A program made the position numbers and the translations under genes. The notes under the pieces are model-generated. The model was not told where the DNA came from and ran no database searches. It worked only from the letters and a program-made list of their open reading frames with translations. Source: Leucocoprinus leucothites (taxonomy: Eukaryota; Basidiomycota; Agaricomycetes; Agaricales; Agaricaceae). From it: a stretch of 64,000 nucleotides of DNA. The first letter of the stretch is position 1. Each line of letters begins with the position of its first letter. Positions 34,617 to 46,140 of this stretch are shown here, piece by piece. The DNA lies in contig JAACJO010000015.1 of NCBI GenBank assembly GCA_013368445.1, forward strand, positions 496,001-560,000, read 5' to 3'.

Positions 34617-37020
34617 CTAGTCTACACGTACATACGGCTTAACCAGCAACGGCATCTGATTTCCCGCCTTGGGCTCATTAATCAAATAAGGCCGTTGTAC
34701 AATCATACCCCTCTTCCCAATCTCACTAGCTGCAACGCCTGGCTCGAATTCGAACGCCCGTACGAGCGTGAACAGGAGTGCTTTCATCCTAGAGGTGACA
34801 AACATAAGTTATTGGTAAAGTCATCACAGAAGTAAGGAGGAGGCCAGTAAGGGGAGGACTACGTACTCGACAAGAGAGAATCGGTATCCAATACATGCAC
34901 GTGGTCCACCGAGGAATGTAAGCATATGGCCCCATACACCTGGGACACTGCTAACAGCCTCCGGTGGTGATTCCCAACGTTCAGGTCTGCATATCTCAAT
35001 GAGCAATCCACAAGCCCGAGAAAGAGGGGAGGATACACATACTTGAACTCTCGAGCATCCGATCCCCACAACTGTTCCGATCTATTAACCGCCAAAATCG
35101 GTATGAACACTGTCTGTCCCTTTCGCACCCTTCACAAGTCGAAGCACACCAGTCAGTTTACAAAGCCCTGTCACAACAAAATTCACCATAGATGAACGTA
35201 CAAAATGCTATCCCTCACGTTCCCCTTCTTGTCAACAAATGGCGTAGCGAGCGGTACAATGTCATCTTTCACGGCTATCCGGACTGTACCAGCTACTGGT
35301 GCGTGTGCACGTAGGGTTTCGCGAATGACTGCGTCGAGATATGGTAGAGAATTGAGTTCGTCCATGGTTGGATTATCTGTTTGGATAGTAAAAAGCTCCT
35401 CGCGTAGTTTGTTTTGGACGTCAGGGCGGAGTGAAAGCGAGTGGAGGGCCCATGTTGTTGCATTGCTATGAATGTCAGGAAAAATATGTGAGCGAGGGCA
35501 TTGATTGTACGGCATGTTGGACCAACCTGGTGGTCTCATGACCAGCGACAAGGAATGTAGGAACCTCTGTGACCCGCCATGAGCTGATCATTCAATTAGG
35601 TTAAGAAACAAAACTCACGAGCAAGAACATCCTCATCGCTCATCCTCTGATGGTCCGGAATTTCAGTCGACATATTAGCCTTGAGTAGCAAGGACAATAG
35701 ATCTCTCCTTCTAAACCGGTCGTTCTTCTCCCCATCAACCTCCTGCAAAGCCGCCTTACTCTCCTTCAGTAATTGGCTGCCGATTCGGTCCATGGTATCT
35801 CGAGCTTCGCGCCTTGCTTTCTGACCCGCATTCGGGAGAGGCTATCGGAATAATCACATACAAAAACGTTAAGGTCGGAAGTACATCATCAAAGTACTGA
35901 CTCACGATCAAGGAACCAAACCTTCCGAGCAAGCCTCGCAATATCATGAGAATGGGTGTGCCTGGTCCTGCGCTGAACACGGTATTGAATGCCTCATTCA
36001 GTTCGTTCTTCTGTCCTGATAGCGAGTTAAACTTGTAGTTGAATCCTAAATCACGTTCACAATGTCAGCAGCCGCTCACTCATGGAACGCTACCCTTTAA
36101 TAGCACTCACCAGCGAGCCCGATGACGTCCAATGTCATCTTGCTTAAGCCAGTCATGACATTGATCCTTGCTTGGGTTTTCTCTCCTTGCGCCTGTTCCT
36201 TGGCATTCACAGCCCAAACATCCCTTAGCTGCAATTGAATGAATATCAGCAGTAACGCGTGTAATTGAATAAGTCAGCTCACCTCGAGCGCTTTCTCTAC
36301 AAAGATCTCGGTTAATTCTCGGATTTGCGATGCTCCGAAAGCTGGGTTCTGTGGGGAGGGACCAAAGACAAGGGTTAGATAAACTCCATTAGGCGAGAAG
36401 AGCAGCACGACCGTTGCCAAGTGGGTGGGACGAACTTACCATGACCTTTCGCTTTAATTTGAGTCCATATCAGCAACGAGTATCGATAATGAATAGAGGT
36501 TAGGCAAACCTGTTCGCGGTGTTTTGAGCCTTCGGTGACGAGTACACCTGTACAACAAAGATATCAAACAAGTGCCACAAAAGCCAAGGGAAAGTCATAC
36601 CATTGCCCACAAGCCTACTTATGAAAAACTTCGACTGCTCGGGCTTTTCATAAATTTGACTGTTCATCATGATATGGTTCAAGGCTTTCAAATCCATCGT
36701 AAACAATCTCGATATCTAAGAGAATCCAGCCATTTAGTGACATCGTTAAGAACAAAAACGTCCAAGTTACTCACTCCGAAAAAGACATTGTATCTTATCG
36801 TGCTGCCATACTCGTTCACCCACCCTTCATGCATGACCGAGCTCTCCGCATCCCAAATCTGCCGCATGTTTCCATATAGCCAGCTCGGACTCGGTGGACC
36901 TGGAAAATATCTGAGAGGGTTGGAGATGTATTCTCTCCACACGAATCTCAAGAGTTTGTAAAAGGCGAAAGTGCCGAGGGTTAGAGCAAGGGGTGAGAGC
37001 AGCTTGGCGAGTGCGTTCAT
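34617..37020 (-). CDS. Cytochrome P450 monooxygenase
   Basis: This is a membrane-anchored haem monooxygenase in about 12 exons. The N-terminus (from 37020) is a hydrophobic anchor ([18 protein letters not shown]) followed by the Pro-rich hinge [15 protein letters not shown]. The I-helix oxygen-binding motif is [10 protein letters not shown] (about 35.55-35.6 kb), the K-helix motif is ETLRAHAP, the PERF-region motif is FKPERW, and the haem-binding signature is [10 protein letters not shown], with the Cys ligand near 34.89 kb. The C-terminus ends [13 protein letters not shown] at 34617. An in-frame ATG at 37077 would add 19 residues; the shorter start places the anchor at the N-terminus as usual. 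The substrate cannot be inferred, and no biosynthetic cluster is evident around it. All expected motifs are intact. Confidence 0.85.
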
Positions 37021-37151
37021 GGTAGGGATTGAAGAAAGGGTTATCCCTGGAAAGTTTGAAGAGTGCATTATCGACATGGGTATTGACCCTCAGGTAAGAA
37101 GCTGCTGGTGTGTATGTGTCCTGACTGTCGAGGTCCACAAGCTGGGTCCTA

Positions 37152-37159
37152 TTTATAAA
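37152..37159 (-). promoter_or_regulatory. TATA-like element of the P450 gene
   Basis: TTTATAAA on the minus strand lies about 75 bases upstream of the ATG at 37077 and 130 upstream of that at 37020. Confidence 0.4.
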
Positions 37160-37179
37160 GTTGATGGGAATTTATTTTT

Positions 37180-38411
37180 GTGAACCGCAGCTGGCTTCGG
37201 CTAAGGACGGGTCATGACGCGTCTTCAAGGCTATGCGACTGCCGGCTGGATGTCTATCAAGGGCAGAGAAAAGAAGAGAATGAGAGGGAACAGGAGAGTG
37301 ATGTCCTCGCGTGGCAAAAAGCCGCCGACTGATCTCGGATACGTTCTGCCGTGCCGAATAGCTCGCGTCATGCTATTCTCGTCACTCGTACACTCTAAGT
37401 GTTGATCACGGCTCGAAGCTCCAATGAGAGTTGATCCTAAGCGAAACTTGGAAACTCCCACTGGAACAGACTGGAACCCAGTTCACTCCTAGTATGGGTC
37501 AAACGAGTCGTCAAACTCCCTAGGACAACTTCCAGGGGAAATTTCGTTCACAAGGATAATTTATTCTCTATCATCTCTCATGACGCAAACGACTGGCTTG
37601 CAGTGCTTTGAGGCTGAGTACTCTTAGCGTCTAACCCCTCTTCTCAAAATGCTTTTGGATCATTTAGCGAAAGTCTTTCGAACCATTCCATTGCGTCCCG
37701 GAGCCCACAATAAATAACCCAAAATCCTGGTCCCAACCACAGTCAAGTATCTTGTATAGGAAGACAAAGTGCATTCGAGCCCATGCTTCACTCCACCGCA
37801 GAGGTCGCTATCCCAACCTGGCTTGCAAGCTCCTCCTGCTTTGTAGAATAAATTTATCAAGCCTCCAGTAGGCTCACATTTCTTTCGGTTGGTTGTCAGA
37901 TACACGACTGTGTGAGGCGTTGCCATACCCAGAGGTTATGAAAGGGCATCTAAACACCCTCAATCTCTCACTCTGGCTATGCCGCAGCGACTTGGGAGTG
38001 GGTTCTGAGCGAGAACGATTAACTGTAAATGGACTTCTCTGAAGAACAGGGCGTCATATTTTTCAGCAAAATCATCAAGTGAGACCCTTCTGCCAGCCTG
38101 AGCCGTTGCGAGAGATGGATAATTCGTGTGACTGACAGCCCAGGTATAATCCAACCATCGATATGCCACTTGGCGGGTTGCTTGCTTCAGAAATCTTCTC
38201 TTTGCATTCTAGTCGGATAAGAGTTCTCAGTTTATGGGCGTAGCAACGTTAGGATTGAATTGATGAGGGTTCTGGTAGTAGGGGTATGGTGTATTTATTC
38301 AAGCGAGCATGATAAATAGATGACGCGGAGGGTCGACCGTATGATAGATTAAAGTGAAGCAAGGGCAAAACTAGGTATCTTGAAAGTGTGCAGGCTCCCC
38401 GGGGTGTTGGT
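37180..38411. other. Gene-poor stretch with a cysteine-containing frame
   Basis: No convincing gene is present. The minus-strand frame at 37926-37660 contains KKCEPTGGLINLFYKAGGAC and DLCGGVKHGLEC, four cysteines within about 40 residues. It has no signal peptide and no splice-supported extension. It might be a remnant exon of another secreted protein. The spacing does not match the eight-cysteine family. Confidence 0.3.
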
Positions 38412-39279
38412 CTAAGGAGGCGAACAGTCATAGCAGGAGATGGTGTTCCTATGTCGAGCATAAGCCGATGTTGCTATACTTCAGAAAGAAAGAAAAGAAA
38501 AGAAACCGACGCACCGGTGAGAATCCTCAGAACAGCACTTCCTACAAACGATACTCCCACATCCAGGCTGATCTACACTGTCATAGCCGAATTCATGATC
38601 GATTTCTGCGAAGCCAGCAATGTTACTATTATTAGCTCCCGCGAGGCATTGTTGCAGCACGAGGATTTCCTGACCCTCAACACCGACAATGACGCTGGCA
38701 TTGGCGGACTCGTCTTCTTCAATAAATTTACGACGCTTGCCGAGAGTTCCTCTATTAGCCATAAAAGGAGGATGGGTAGGAGATGGTGGTGTAGTGGTGT
38801 TGGTATTTGAGGTAAAACCAAGTGCCACTCGTCGTGGTGAAGGCCAGGTCGGGGGTGAAGGTGAGCAGGATGTTGATGGTGGGGAGATTGGCGGATGGAG
38901 GGTTGCGGTTGGTGGAGAGGAAGAGGAGGCGCTACAGGTTCGAGAACAAACGACACATGTGGGGTTCGAGCATCTAATAACCTCTCAGAGTCAATGAAAA
39001 AGGTTATGTGTAAGGTGAGAAGTCAACGCACCGACTACAAAGGATCAGGTACCCTTGTGTTGAGTTGAGAGAACGGTGGCATGATACACATGTTGGATTG
39101 GGAAGGGATTTGTTGGCGGTGGAGGTGGTGATGATTTTCGGTGCCGTCGTTGGGATGAAAGGTGGCTGGCTAAGTGCATAAGGCTCGGATGGAGAGATTG
39201 CGGAAATTCGGCGACGTTTGAGCGAATGAGTGTGTACTGTCATTGGTATGTAGAGGAGAAAGGACAACACGAAAGTCAC
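38412..39279 (-). CDS. Putative zinc-binding protein
   Basis: The start at 39279 gives a basic N-terminus (HSLKRRRIS) typical of a nuclear localisation signal. A CVSCHRSL...LILCSR segment follows, then a short intron joining to CSNPTCVVCSRTC; together these form a cluster of CXXC-type ligands. A Ser/Pro/Thr-rich linker leads to a basic-acidic stretch (GKRRKFIEEDESAN) and a C-terminal cluster, GCGSIVCRKCCSED. A last exon beginning after the donor near 38517 ends SCYDCSPP at 38412. The paired cysteine clusters at both ends suggest one or two zinc sites. I recall similar uncharacterised proteins in other fungi but cannot name the family. The gene is divergent from the epsin gene. Confidence 0.65.
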
Positions 39280-39636
39280 GCATTATCCTTTAGCCCTCCG
39301 CATGGTACCGACCCGGTGTTCCATGCCACCTTGTAAGCACTCTCACCGCCGCTGTACCACAATTTCATGCTTGCAAATCAAACTTTCAGCCACACTCAAA
39401 AAAATAGCTCCAAGCAAAGGCATATGTAACCTGGCGAGAATCTGCAGCTCAGAATTACTCGCGCCAATAATAAGTTAAATTGGGCATCACGTGCCTGATA
39501 ACCGAAAAGTAAATTAGAATTACGTCGGGTGCACCGCCACGGGATCAGAATCACGCGGACTGTAGTGACAACTCACAACAACCACAGCTCGGTCTCTCTC
39601 TCCTCTCATCCCCAATCCGCAGTCAGCCGACACGAT
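39280..39636. promoter_or_regulatory. Shared divergent promoter region
   Basis: About 357 bases separate the start codons of the zinc-binding protein (-) and the epsin (+), so both promoters must lie here. I see no clear TATA box. C/T-rich tracts near 39590-39610 are common at fungal transcription starts. Confidence 0.5.
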
Positions 39637-41707
39637 ATGCAGCACTTTGGCAAAGCAGCACTGAGGATCACGAAGAACTATACAAAAGGCTACTCGGACA
39701 CACAGGCCAAAGTTCGCGATGCCACTTCGAATGATCCTTGGGGTCCTTCTGGGACACAGATGAATGAGATCGCGCAGTTGACGTATAATCAGTTGCGTAA
39801 CTGTTTCTCAGTTGAGGCTGTAGACTGGCTGACACGGATGTGTGATACGATAGGAATGATTTTATTGAGATTATGGAGATGCTAGATAAGAGGTTGAACG
39901 ATAAGGGCAAGAATTGGCGGCATGTCTTTAAAGTGCGTTCTTCGCTGTTTATCTACAATTACACATTTATCACTCACATAATCTCCTGCTGCATTTATCC
40001 ATATACTCATCAATACTTGTTCACGCGTCCATGACCTAACGCAACAGAGTCTCACAGTCCTTGACTACTGCCTACACCAAGGCTCGGAAAATGTCGTCAT
40101 CTACTTCCGCGACAACCTCTACATCATCAAAACTCTCAAAGAGTTCCAATTCGTTGACGAAGATGGCAAAGACCAAGGTGCCAACGTCCGACAAAAAGCC
40201 AAGGATATAACTAGCCTCCTCGTCGACGAGTCTCGACTTCGCGAAGAAAGACGAGCGCGTGCGAGTATGCGAGACCGTATGCTTAAGGGCGTTGGTGCAG
40301 GCGGGGAGCATGGTACGCCGGATGATTTTGGTTCGGTGGGAGATGAAAATCGGTCGAGGAGGCAGAATGGGAAGGCAGCGGGAGGAAGCGGGAGGCCGAA
40401 GAGGGATGAAGAGGGTGATTTGAGGCGAGCTATTGAGGAGAGTAAGAAGACCTTGATGGCGGAACAGCAGGCTGCTGAAGAGAGGGAGTTGGAGGAAGCT
40501 ATTCAACTAAGTAAACAAGAAGAAGAGACACGGAAGCATGCGGTGGAGGATTCGAATGCGTCTGCGTTGTTTGATGATCAGAACCAATTGTACGTCTGCT
40601 TTTTTCGTATATTCCAGGCTCTTTAATTAACGATGCCTTGGAAAGACCGTCACCGACAAACCACAACAGCAACAATCCATTCCCGTTCTTGGATCCTACG
40701 CCATACGCTACAGGGTTACAGCCGCAATTCACCTCTGTTCAGCAACAGTATACGAGTGTTCAACCACAATTTACGAGTTTCAATCCCTATCAGCAACAGA
40801 TGGAACAGGAGGCTGCCCAGGTAAGCTACTATAAGCCATTTCGCTTCGCCCAACCCCTGTCCCTTCGCCTCCTGACCCTGATGTCCCGCTTGTTGTATGG
40901 ATGATAGACTGATACTTCCGTGATTTATGTAGGCCGAGTATCTACGTCAACAACAAGCGTTCCTTCAACAACAACAGCTCGCTCAACAGCAGCAGCAGCA
41001 ACAACAGCAGCAAGAAGAATGGATGCGACAGCAGCAGTTGCTTCAGATGCAACAGCAACAGCAACAGAATAATCTGTTCGCACAGTCGCATTTGGTTGCT
41101 CAGCCTACTGGATTCGGGTACGCTCACACCTCCCCTTATAATAAAGCCGACCCTATCTGATGGTTGATTAGATCAAACAACCCCTTCGCACCAACCTCTT
41201 CCACCTCTCCTCAACCCACCGCTAACAATAGCTACAACAAGCCACCACCCTCATTCAACCTCGGCGGGACATACGACGCTCACTCTCCGTCTAATTTTTC
41301 CAACCTTACAAGTCGGCCATCACCTTCGCCTTCACCTCAGCCTTCTGGTGCATACAACAACGGCAGTGGGTTCGGTGGTGGTGGAGCTGGTGGAGGAGGA
41401 GGAGGAGGAGGGAAGTTGAACGTGAAGACGAAACAAGAGTTGAATGCGAACGAAGCGCATTTGGCTAATTTGTTTGCGAATAGGGATGATGGGCAGGATA
41501 CGTTTGGGAATATTGGTGCTTTGCGGTGCGTGTTATGTGTTTTATTCTTTCTTGTGGTGGACATCTGACGCAACTGTTGCATCTAGGTATGGGAATACGG
41601 ATGCTGGGAGGCAGGTATTGTCGCAGCAGACGGGCGCTCCGTCGCACAATCCATTTGCGAAGACGCAGCAGCAGCAGAGTAATGATAAGCCGTTCTTTGA
41701 TATCTAG
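39637..41707 (+). CDS. Epsin-type endocytic adaptor (ENTH domain)
   Basis: Epsins bind phosphoinositides and link clathrin, ubiquitylated cargo and EH-domain proteins at endocytic sites. The ENTH domain runs from MQHFGKAALRITKNYTKGYS to FQFVDEDGKDQGANVRQKAK (39637 to about 40210). It is split by introns after QLTYNQ and after WRHVFK. Two ubiquitin-interacting motifs follow (DLRRAIEESKKT and ELEEAIQLSKQEE). Next come a Gln-rich region encoded by CAG/CAA runs (about 40935-41115) and three NPF motifs (NNPFPF, NNPFAP, HNPFAK) for EH-domain binding. A Gly run (about 41380-41410) is also present. The protein ends KPFFDI at 41707. The 3' flank has been copied to about 46.16 kb along with the adjacent secreted-protein gene. 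Confidence 0.85.
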
Positions 41708-42233
41708 AGTAGGTGGTGAGAAGGAGCGACATGTAGTACCTTTTTGTCGTTTGGTAGACTTGGTACCTTTGGTCTCGGCTTTGTGTTTTGGTTTGTTACT
41801 CTGGATAGTCATGTCTCGTTTCTGTCTCTTGCTTTTTTCTTTCTTCTATGGTTGGTTTTCTTTTCTTTTCTAATTCATACGCTCTCCTTTCAAGTATTGT
41901 TTTTCCTTTTTTATTTATCTTTTCCGTTTTGTTTTTCTCGATACTGGTTCGGTTTATTCTTATAATCAGGTTTGGTTTTCTCGTTATTTCGGTTGAGTTT
42001 TCGATTTTGCTTTGAGTGTTCTTCTGCGGTGATAGCAGACATCCTGTCTACATTACCTGCGAAAAGTGCCTGCGTCTAGGATCTGACGCGGCTCAAACTG
42101 ATTTTGGACGACATATGTGGCAGTTTCTCAACACTAGCTATCTATCTTCACGTTCGTTGATTATAGAATAGTACAATAAGCAGACCAACGTAGGGCCGTC
42201 AACAACTATGCTTTAGGGGTGTTGTCACACTTA

Positions 42234-42630
42234 TCACCTCCCGAAGTGAGAGGCAGCCTCTTGTTCAGCCTGTTGGAATGTTTGCCCTATAGCTGGGCAC
42301 CGAGTTGGGTCTATCATCCAAGCTCAGAGCACACCCGACGAAAATATTAATGGGCGAGATACTCACCCATGCAAGCCCCTTGGCAGTCGTTACAAACGCC
42401 GCCGGCAGGCGTACCATTTTGGCTGAGTCTTGCACATCCCTCTGGTTATATTATGTATTAGCGTTGGTTCATCGAGGGTGTGGAATTGGGTTGTCTGGTC
42501 ACTCACCTTGGCATTTCTGTACGCATTGAGCGAGGTCACCGCATGGGCCTTGGTTTTGGGGAAGGGCAAAGGTGAATGTGGATAGCAGGAGAAGGGTGGC
42601 CCAGATGAGGTGTGTGGGGGATGTTTTCAT
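42234..42630 (-). CDS. Cysteine-rich small secreted protein A1
   Basis: Three exons (42630-42507, 42441-42367, 42286-42234) give 83 residues. The signal peptide includes WATLLLLSTFTFA. The mature part has seven cysteines: C-X5-C-X3-C-X3-C-X13-C-X2-C-X3-C, seen as CGDLAQCVQKCQEGC and CNDCQGAC. Exon 3 encodes a Gln/Glu-rich tail (FQQAEQEAASHFGR) without the eighth cysteine found in other members. Introns are phase 1, as in the rest of the family. A3 at 46.6-47.0 kb is its close paralogue. The odd cysteine number implies one free thiol or an intermolecular bond, unless the tail has diverged. Function unknown. Confidence 0.8.
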
Positions 42631-42680
42631 GGTTTTTTTGGAGAGCTCGAGTTGGGTATTTGGTGAAGGTTCGGACTAGT

Positions 42681-42687
42681 TTATATA
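42681..42687 (-). promoter_or_regulatory. TATA box of A1
   Basis: TATATAA on the minus strand lies about 51 bases before the ATG at 42630. A3 has the same element; in A2 the aligned bases have changed to a GC-rich sequence. Confidence 0.6.
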
Positions 42688-44045
42688 CACCCAGCGCGGG
42701 TGCACAGGGGAGCTTGAAGGCCTAAGCCTGATTGGACTTCCTTCCGGCCACAACTCAACTGCCATCGATTACCCTGTTTGAAGTTTGTTGGAGTTTCAGA
42801 GCTTTTCCAGGGCGATGCCGCCAAGAGGAAATTGGAGTAGCGCTGGTACTACTAGTTACGGGCGAGTTAGGCGCTCGTTCTTTTGTGGTACGTGGCTGAG
42901 GAAGCGGTGAGTACAATGAGTAGAGCTTCTGTGGGTGATACCAACATGGTCAACTTGTTGCTAAGATTTCTTATTTTTTTACTTCTAGTGAACGAGTTGG
43001 CATGCCTCTAAGTTGAAAGATGAATCTATTAGGCAATGTAGAGTATACGAACTTTGATCCACGGACGAGCGCTAAGATCCTAAGATCTGAGAGTCAATTG
43101 TCATCTCGCATTACTACATATGAAGCACTGCACCGTGAATCTCGCGATTCAGAAGCTTGGAGGTATCATTCGGACAGGGTTTCGGATAGATATATGTGGA
43201 GGCAGGCTCACATAGCTCTGAGTTCTTTGATAAAGATTTGTTCATGATCGGTGTTTATTCCTGAGCACAGGGTTGATTCACAATTGAGTTTTCTTCTAGT
43301 GAAACGTGGAGTTTTCGGAGGGAGAGGCGTTATGGGTGGATAATGCTGCCAAGATAATTAGAACGAGTCTACTTGATGCTGGTAGTATCTGTTACTGGAT
43401 CATTAACGTCAATTCTGGCCTAAGGAGGGCCGGCAATACTACGCGTCAGCCTTCACTCAGACTTTCAGTATGAGTTCCGGCATCTGATGTTTTGCAAAAT
43501 AGATCCTGGCTCGTTGAGCGAGGGCTGGGGATATAGTAGAGGCATTGCATGCTATCAATAGTCTCGGAGTCACGTCAAGAGAGTGTACCGGGAGTATCCT
43601 TTGACTTGACGTATCAACAAGGAAACCACAAAAAATGAGGTACTTGAGAAGAATATTATGATACTGGCCTCAATAAATATGATCAGTGAGGCATTATACA
43701 CGAAAGTACCGGGCTTCTCGCAGTGGTGTTTGGTCTGTTGAAGATCTGGAACTCGAATATTTTTCTCGCGCAGATGTGCTCGTTGAGCTCACAGATTCTT
43801 AGATGCTCACCACAAGGGTTTGAAACTGCTTGGGTATTGAGCCTGTCGCTGGCCGCTTCTAGACTCACTCAAGAAAGATGTGAACATAAGATTTCGACGC
43901 ATTAGAATACCTAGGCCTATTTACATTTATCTGATCCATTCGGCGCGGCAAAAGCCTCTCACAATGCATGGACTTCGCTAGCAACTCTATCACTCGGTTG
44001 TCAATCTAAATGAGAGTGGATGGGTACGAATTGCACATACCTTAC

Positions 44046-44331
44046 CGGTGCAAGCTGCTTTACAGCCGCTACCAGTACAAGTCGCTTGACAGCCGCTACC
44101 ATTACAAACAGCACGGGGAGGTGTACCACTCTGGTTGAGCCTCGCATACTCTACTGATTATATTAAATATTAGAATCAGTTCATCAACAGTATGGATTTT
44201 GATTGTTTGACCACTCACGTTGGTATTTCTGTGTGCATTGAGCGAGGTCACGGCATGGGCCTTGGTTTTGAGGAAGGGCGAAGGCAAATGTGGGTAGGGA
44301 AAGAGTGGCCCAGATAAGGGATGTCTTCATG
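44046..44331 (-). CDS. Cysteine-rich small secreted protein A2, degenerate
   Basis: Paralogue of A1. Exon 1 starts at 44331 (MKTSLIWATLSLPTFAFALP) and keeps C1-X5-C2, but C3 is Tyr (TGC to TAC). In exon 2 the residue aligned with C4 is also Tyr (TGT to TAT). The end of exon 2 contains a tandem 27-bp duplication, giving GSGCQATCT followed by GSGCKAACT, which adds an extra C-X3-C pair. The segment upstream that is TATATAA in A1 and A3 reads as GC-rich sequence here. I could not identify a third exon resembling A1's; one possible continuation would run to a TGA near 43865. The loss of TATA and of the third exon argues for decay. The paired cysteine changes and open frame argue that it may still be translated. 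Confidence 0.5.
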
Positions 44332-44649
44332 GTTTCCTGGAAGGCTTGAGTTGGGTATTTGGTGGGGATTCGGATTGGCTTGTACGGGCGGCGTGGGTGC
44401 ACGGTGGGGTTTAGAGGTTTAGGTTAATGAGGGTGCTTTGTGTATTTTTACTCTATAAGGATAAGATCCTGTTGGCTGTGATTTCGATTGTTAACTGCCC
44501 TGTTTGAGCTTGTTCGTCTGGGTCTCAGAAATCTCCGACTCGGTGATGCAAGGAGGCGTTTGTAGCACTGATACAGATGGTTCATTCTTTCCGAATGGCC
44601 AAGGAAGTCCTAGAGCACAACGGACAGGACCTCTGCATTTGAGTTAAAG

Positions 44650-46140
44650 TGATGAAACAGAGAAAATGGTAAACTAATAAAACATTCTTCTTCCAAAGGA
44701 TGGATCTAATGCCGTGACAGTGGCGTTATATACGACTCCTCTGACCTGTGTTTGGGACCCCAATAGCTGAGTGATGCCAGTGATGGGAATAGGCAAGGGT
44801 TTCGTGACTGAGTTGAGAGCCAACTTAGGGAATCCAAGTAACGTCAAACACGAATTCAAGCGCTTCAACTTTAAGAAAAAAAAGCGGTTACGTCGGTGTG
44901 GCTGTGTCAATCTCAAAAATGCTCGTTGGGATTCGTGTTCTCAATGAGATATCAGAACAAAAGGAGTGTAGTGGAAGTTGTACGCTACGGCGTTTTTTGC
45001 ACTCCTTCTGGGAGTATGTATTGTTCCGGTCGTTGTTTAAGTGACAGATTTACCCTTGGGGCTTACAGCCCTGATAATCTCCGTCTTTGTGTTCATGTTC
45101 TATTCAGAAATAGGCGTCCACAAGACGGATATCAAGATTTGTAGTACGTCTGTGATATTGTTCAAGTTGGGCCAGATTTATTTGCGAGAAATAGTAGGCA
45201 AAATGAGTCAATTGGGTGTCTTTCTCGTGCCGAATATTTTGAGGAATGGAAGAGGATTTCTTTCACATGTCTGAGTAGATAACTACTACAAAGAGTCTTC
45301 TCGAGCTAACAAAGATTACAACACGATGCAACGTTTATGTATCCGACAGCGGTTTGCTGGATTATTGACATCCATTCTGGCCTAAAGAGAGCAGACAGTA
45401 CGGGTCAGTCACCCAGGACTTTGAGTGGAAGGCTGCAATACAACTTACTCCTGCATGTTGGCTCGCACCGCCCACAATCAACTGGGGTGGGACGGAAGGG
45501 CAGGCTTTGCATCTCGTTATTAATCTGATTGCATGCATCTAATCAATCAGAACGAGCAGAGTTCAGAATTTTCCAAGGATGAAACAATGGATTGTCGCTG
45601 TAACTCACCAAGGCAAGAGTTAGTGCATTGATTGGCCTGATCAAGGTGGCATACCCTCTGTGCAAAGGCAGCAGTAGAGAAGATGGCGATACAGGAGACA
45701 AAAATTTGGACGAGTTGCATGGCTGGGAGTGTGTTACGATGATGGAGGATGAAGTTGACCAGACGTCGACCTCTTTTATGTTTCGATGTTAGCGCCCACG
45801 ACCCGTGAATGGCACTAGAAGTTGATGCGGGACCTTGAATAGTTGAACTACTCTATCGAGTTTAAGGGTCAAACCTGTATGAGCCAACATCGGTGTTTCG
45901 GAAACCAGTTTTGTCTGGAGCCTGGAGTACGAACGTATGCCAGCTCTCGTAAGATTTTGAGTCTTGGGTGAGGTTGGTTGGTAGGCACACCGCCGCATTC
46001 TTTTACCATGCAGAGTACACGAGCTAGCGACGACAGGCCGACCAAAGCTTTTGTGCCGTTTCTTGGCTGAACGTTGTATCGAGTTAAATCGCGCTCAGTT
46101 GGGGCGCCGAGTCCGTTAACGCCATTAAATAGAGAAGATG
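44650..46140. repeat. Segmental duplication unit (B1)
   Basis: This block carries secreted-protein gene B1 with both flanks. It matches about 47900-49330 in the same orientation. Anchors are GGTTTACCCTTGGGGCTC near 48240 to the version near 45050, AAATAGGCGTCCAC at 45110 to 48296, and GTTTCGGAAACCAGTTTTGTCTGGA at 45894 to 49097. Confidence 0.75.
45362..45720 (-). CDS. Eight-cysteine small secreted protein B1
   Basis: The signal peptide is MQLVQIFVSCIAIFSTAAFA, then eight cysteines spaced C-X7-C-X3-C-X3-C-X18-C-X2-C-X3-C-X5-C, read as CHLDQANQCTNSCLDAC, CGRCEPTC and SQNGC. Exon 1 runs from 45720 through CTT G; the intron starts GTGAGTTACAG. Exon 2 begins after GATTAG and ends AGG A before GTAAGTTG. 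Exon 3 is tiny, ending QNGCQ at 45362. Both introns are phase 1. The product is about 71 residues, the most compact member. B2 at 48.6-48.9 kb is its broken copy, and the 29 kb member shares its X7 spacing and signal peptide type. Function unknown. Confidence 0.8.

Larger units (their letters stand above)
41750..43400. repeat. Segmental duplication unit (A1), source copy
   Basis: This block begins in the epsin 3' flank (GGTTTGTTACTCTGGATAGTC) and includes secreted-protein gene A1 and its upstream flank to about 43400. It matches about 46160-47700 in the same orientation. Anchors are 41790 to 46186, the gene at 42234-42630 to 46631-47029, and CAGAAGCTT...GGTATCATTC at about 43150 to 47525. Confidence 0.75.

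Noticed and set aside
37660..37926. Cysteine-containing minus-strand frame considered as another secreted-protein member
   Set aside because: No signal peptide, cysteine spacing does not match the family, no supporting exons.
40935..41115. Leu-run open frame on the minus strand opposite the epsin Gln region
   Set aside because: It is the antisense shadow of CAG/CAA codons in the epsin gene.
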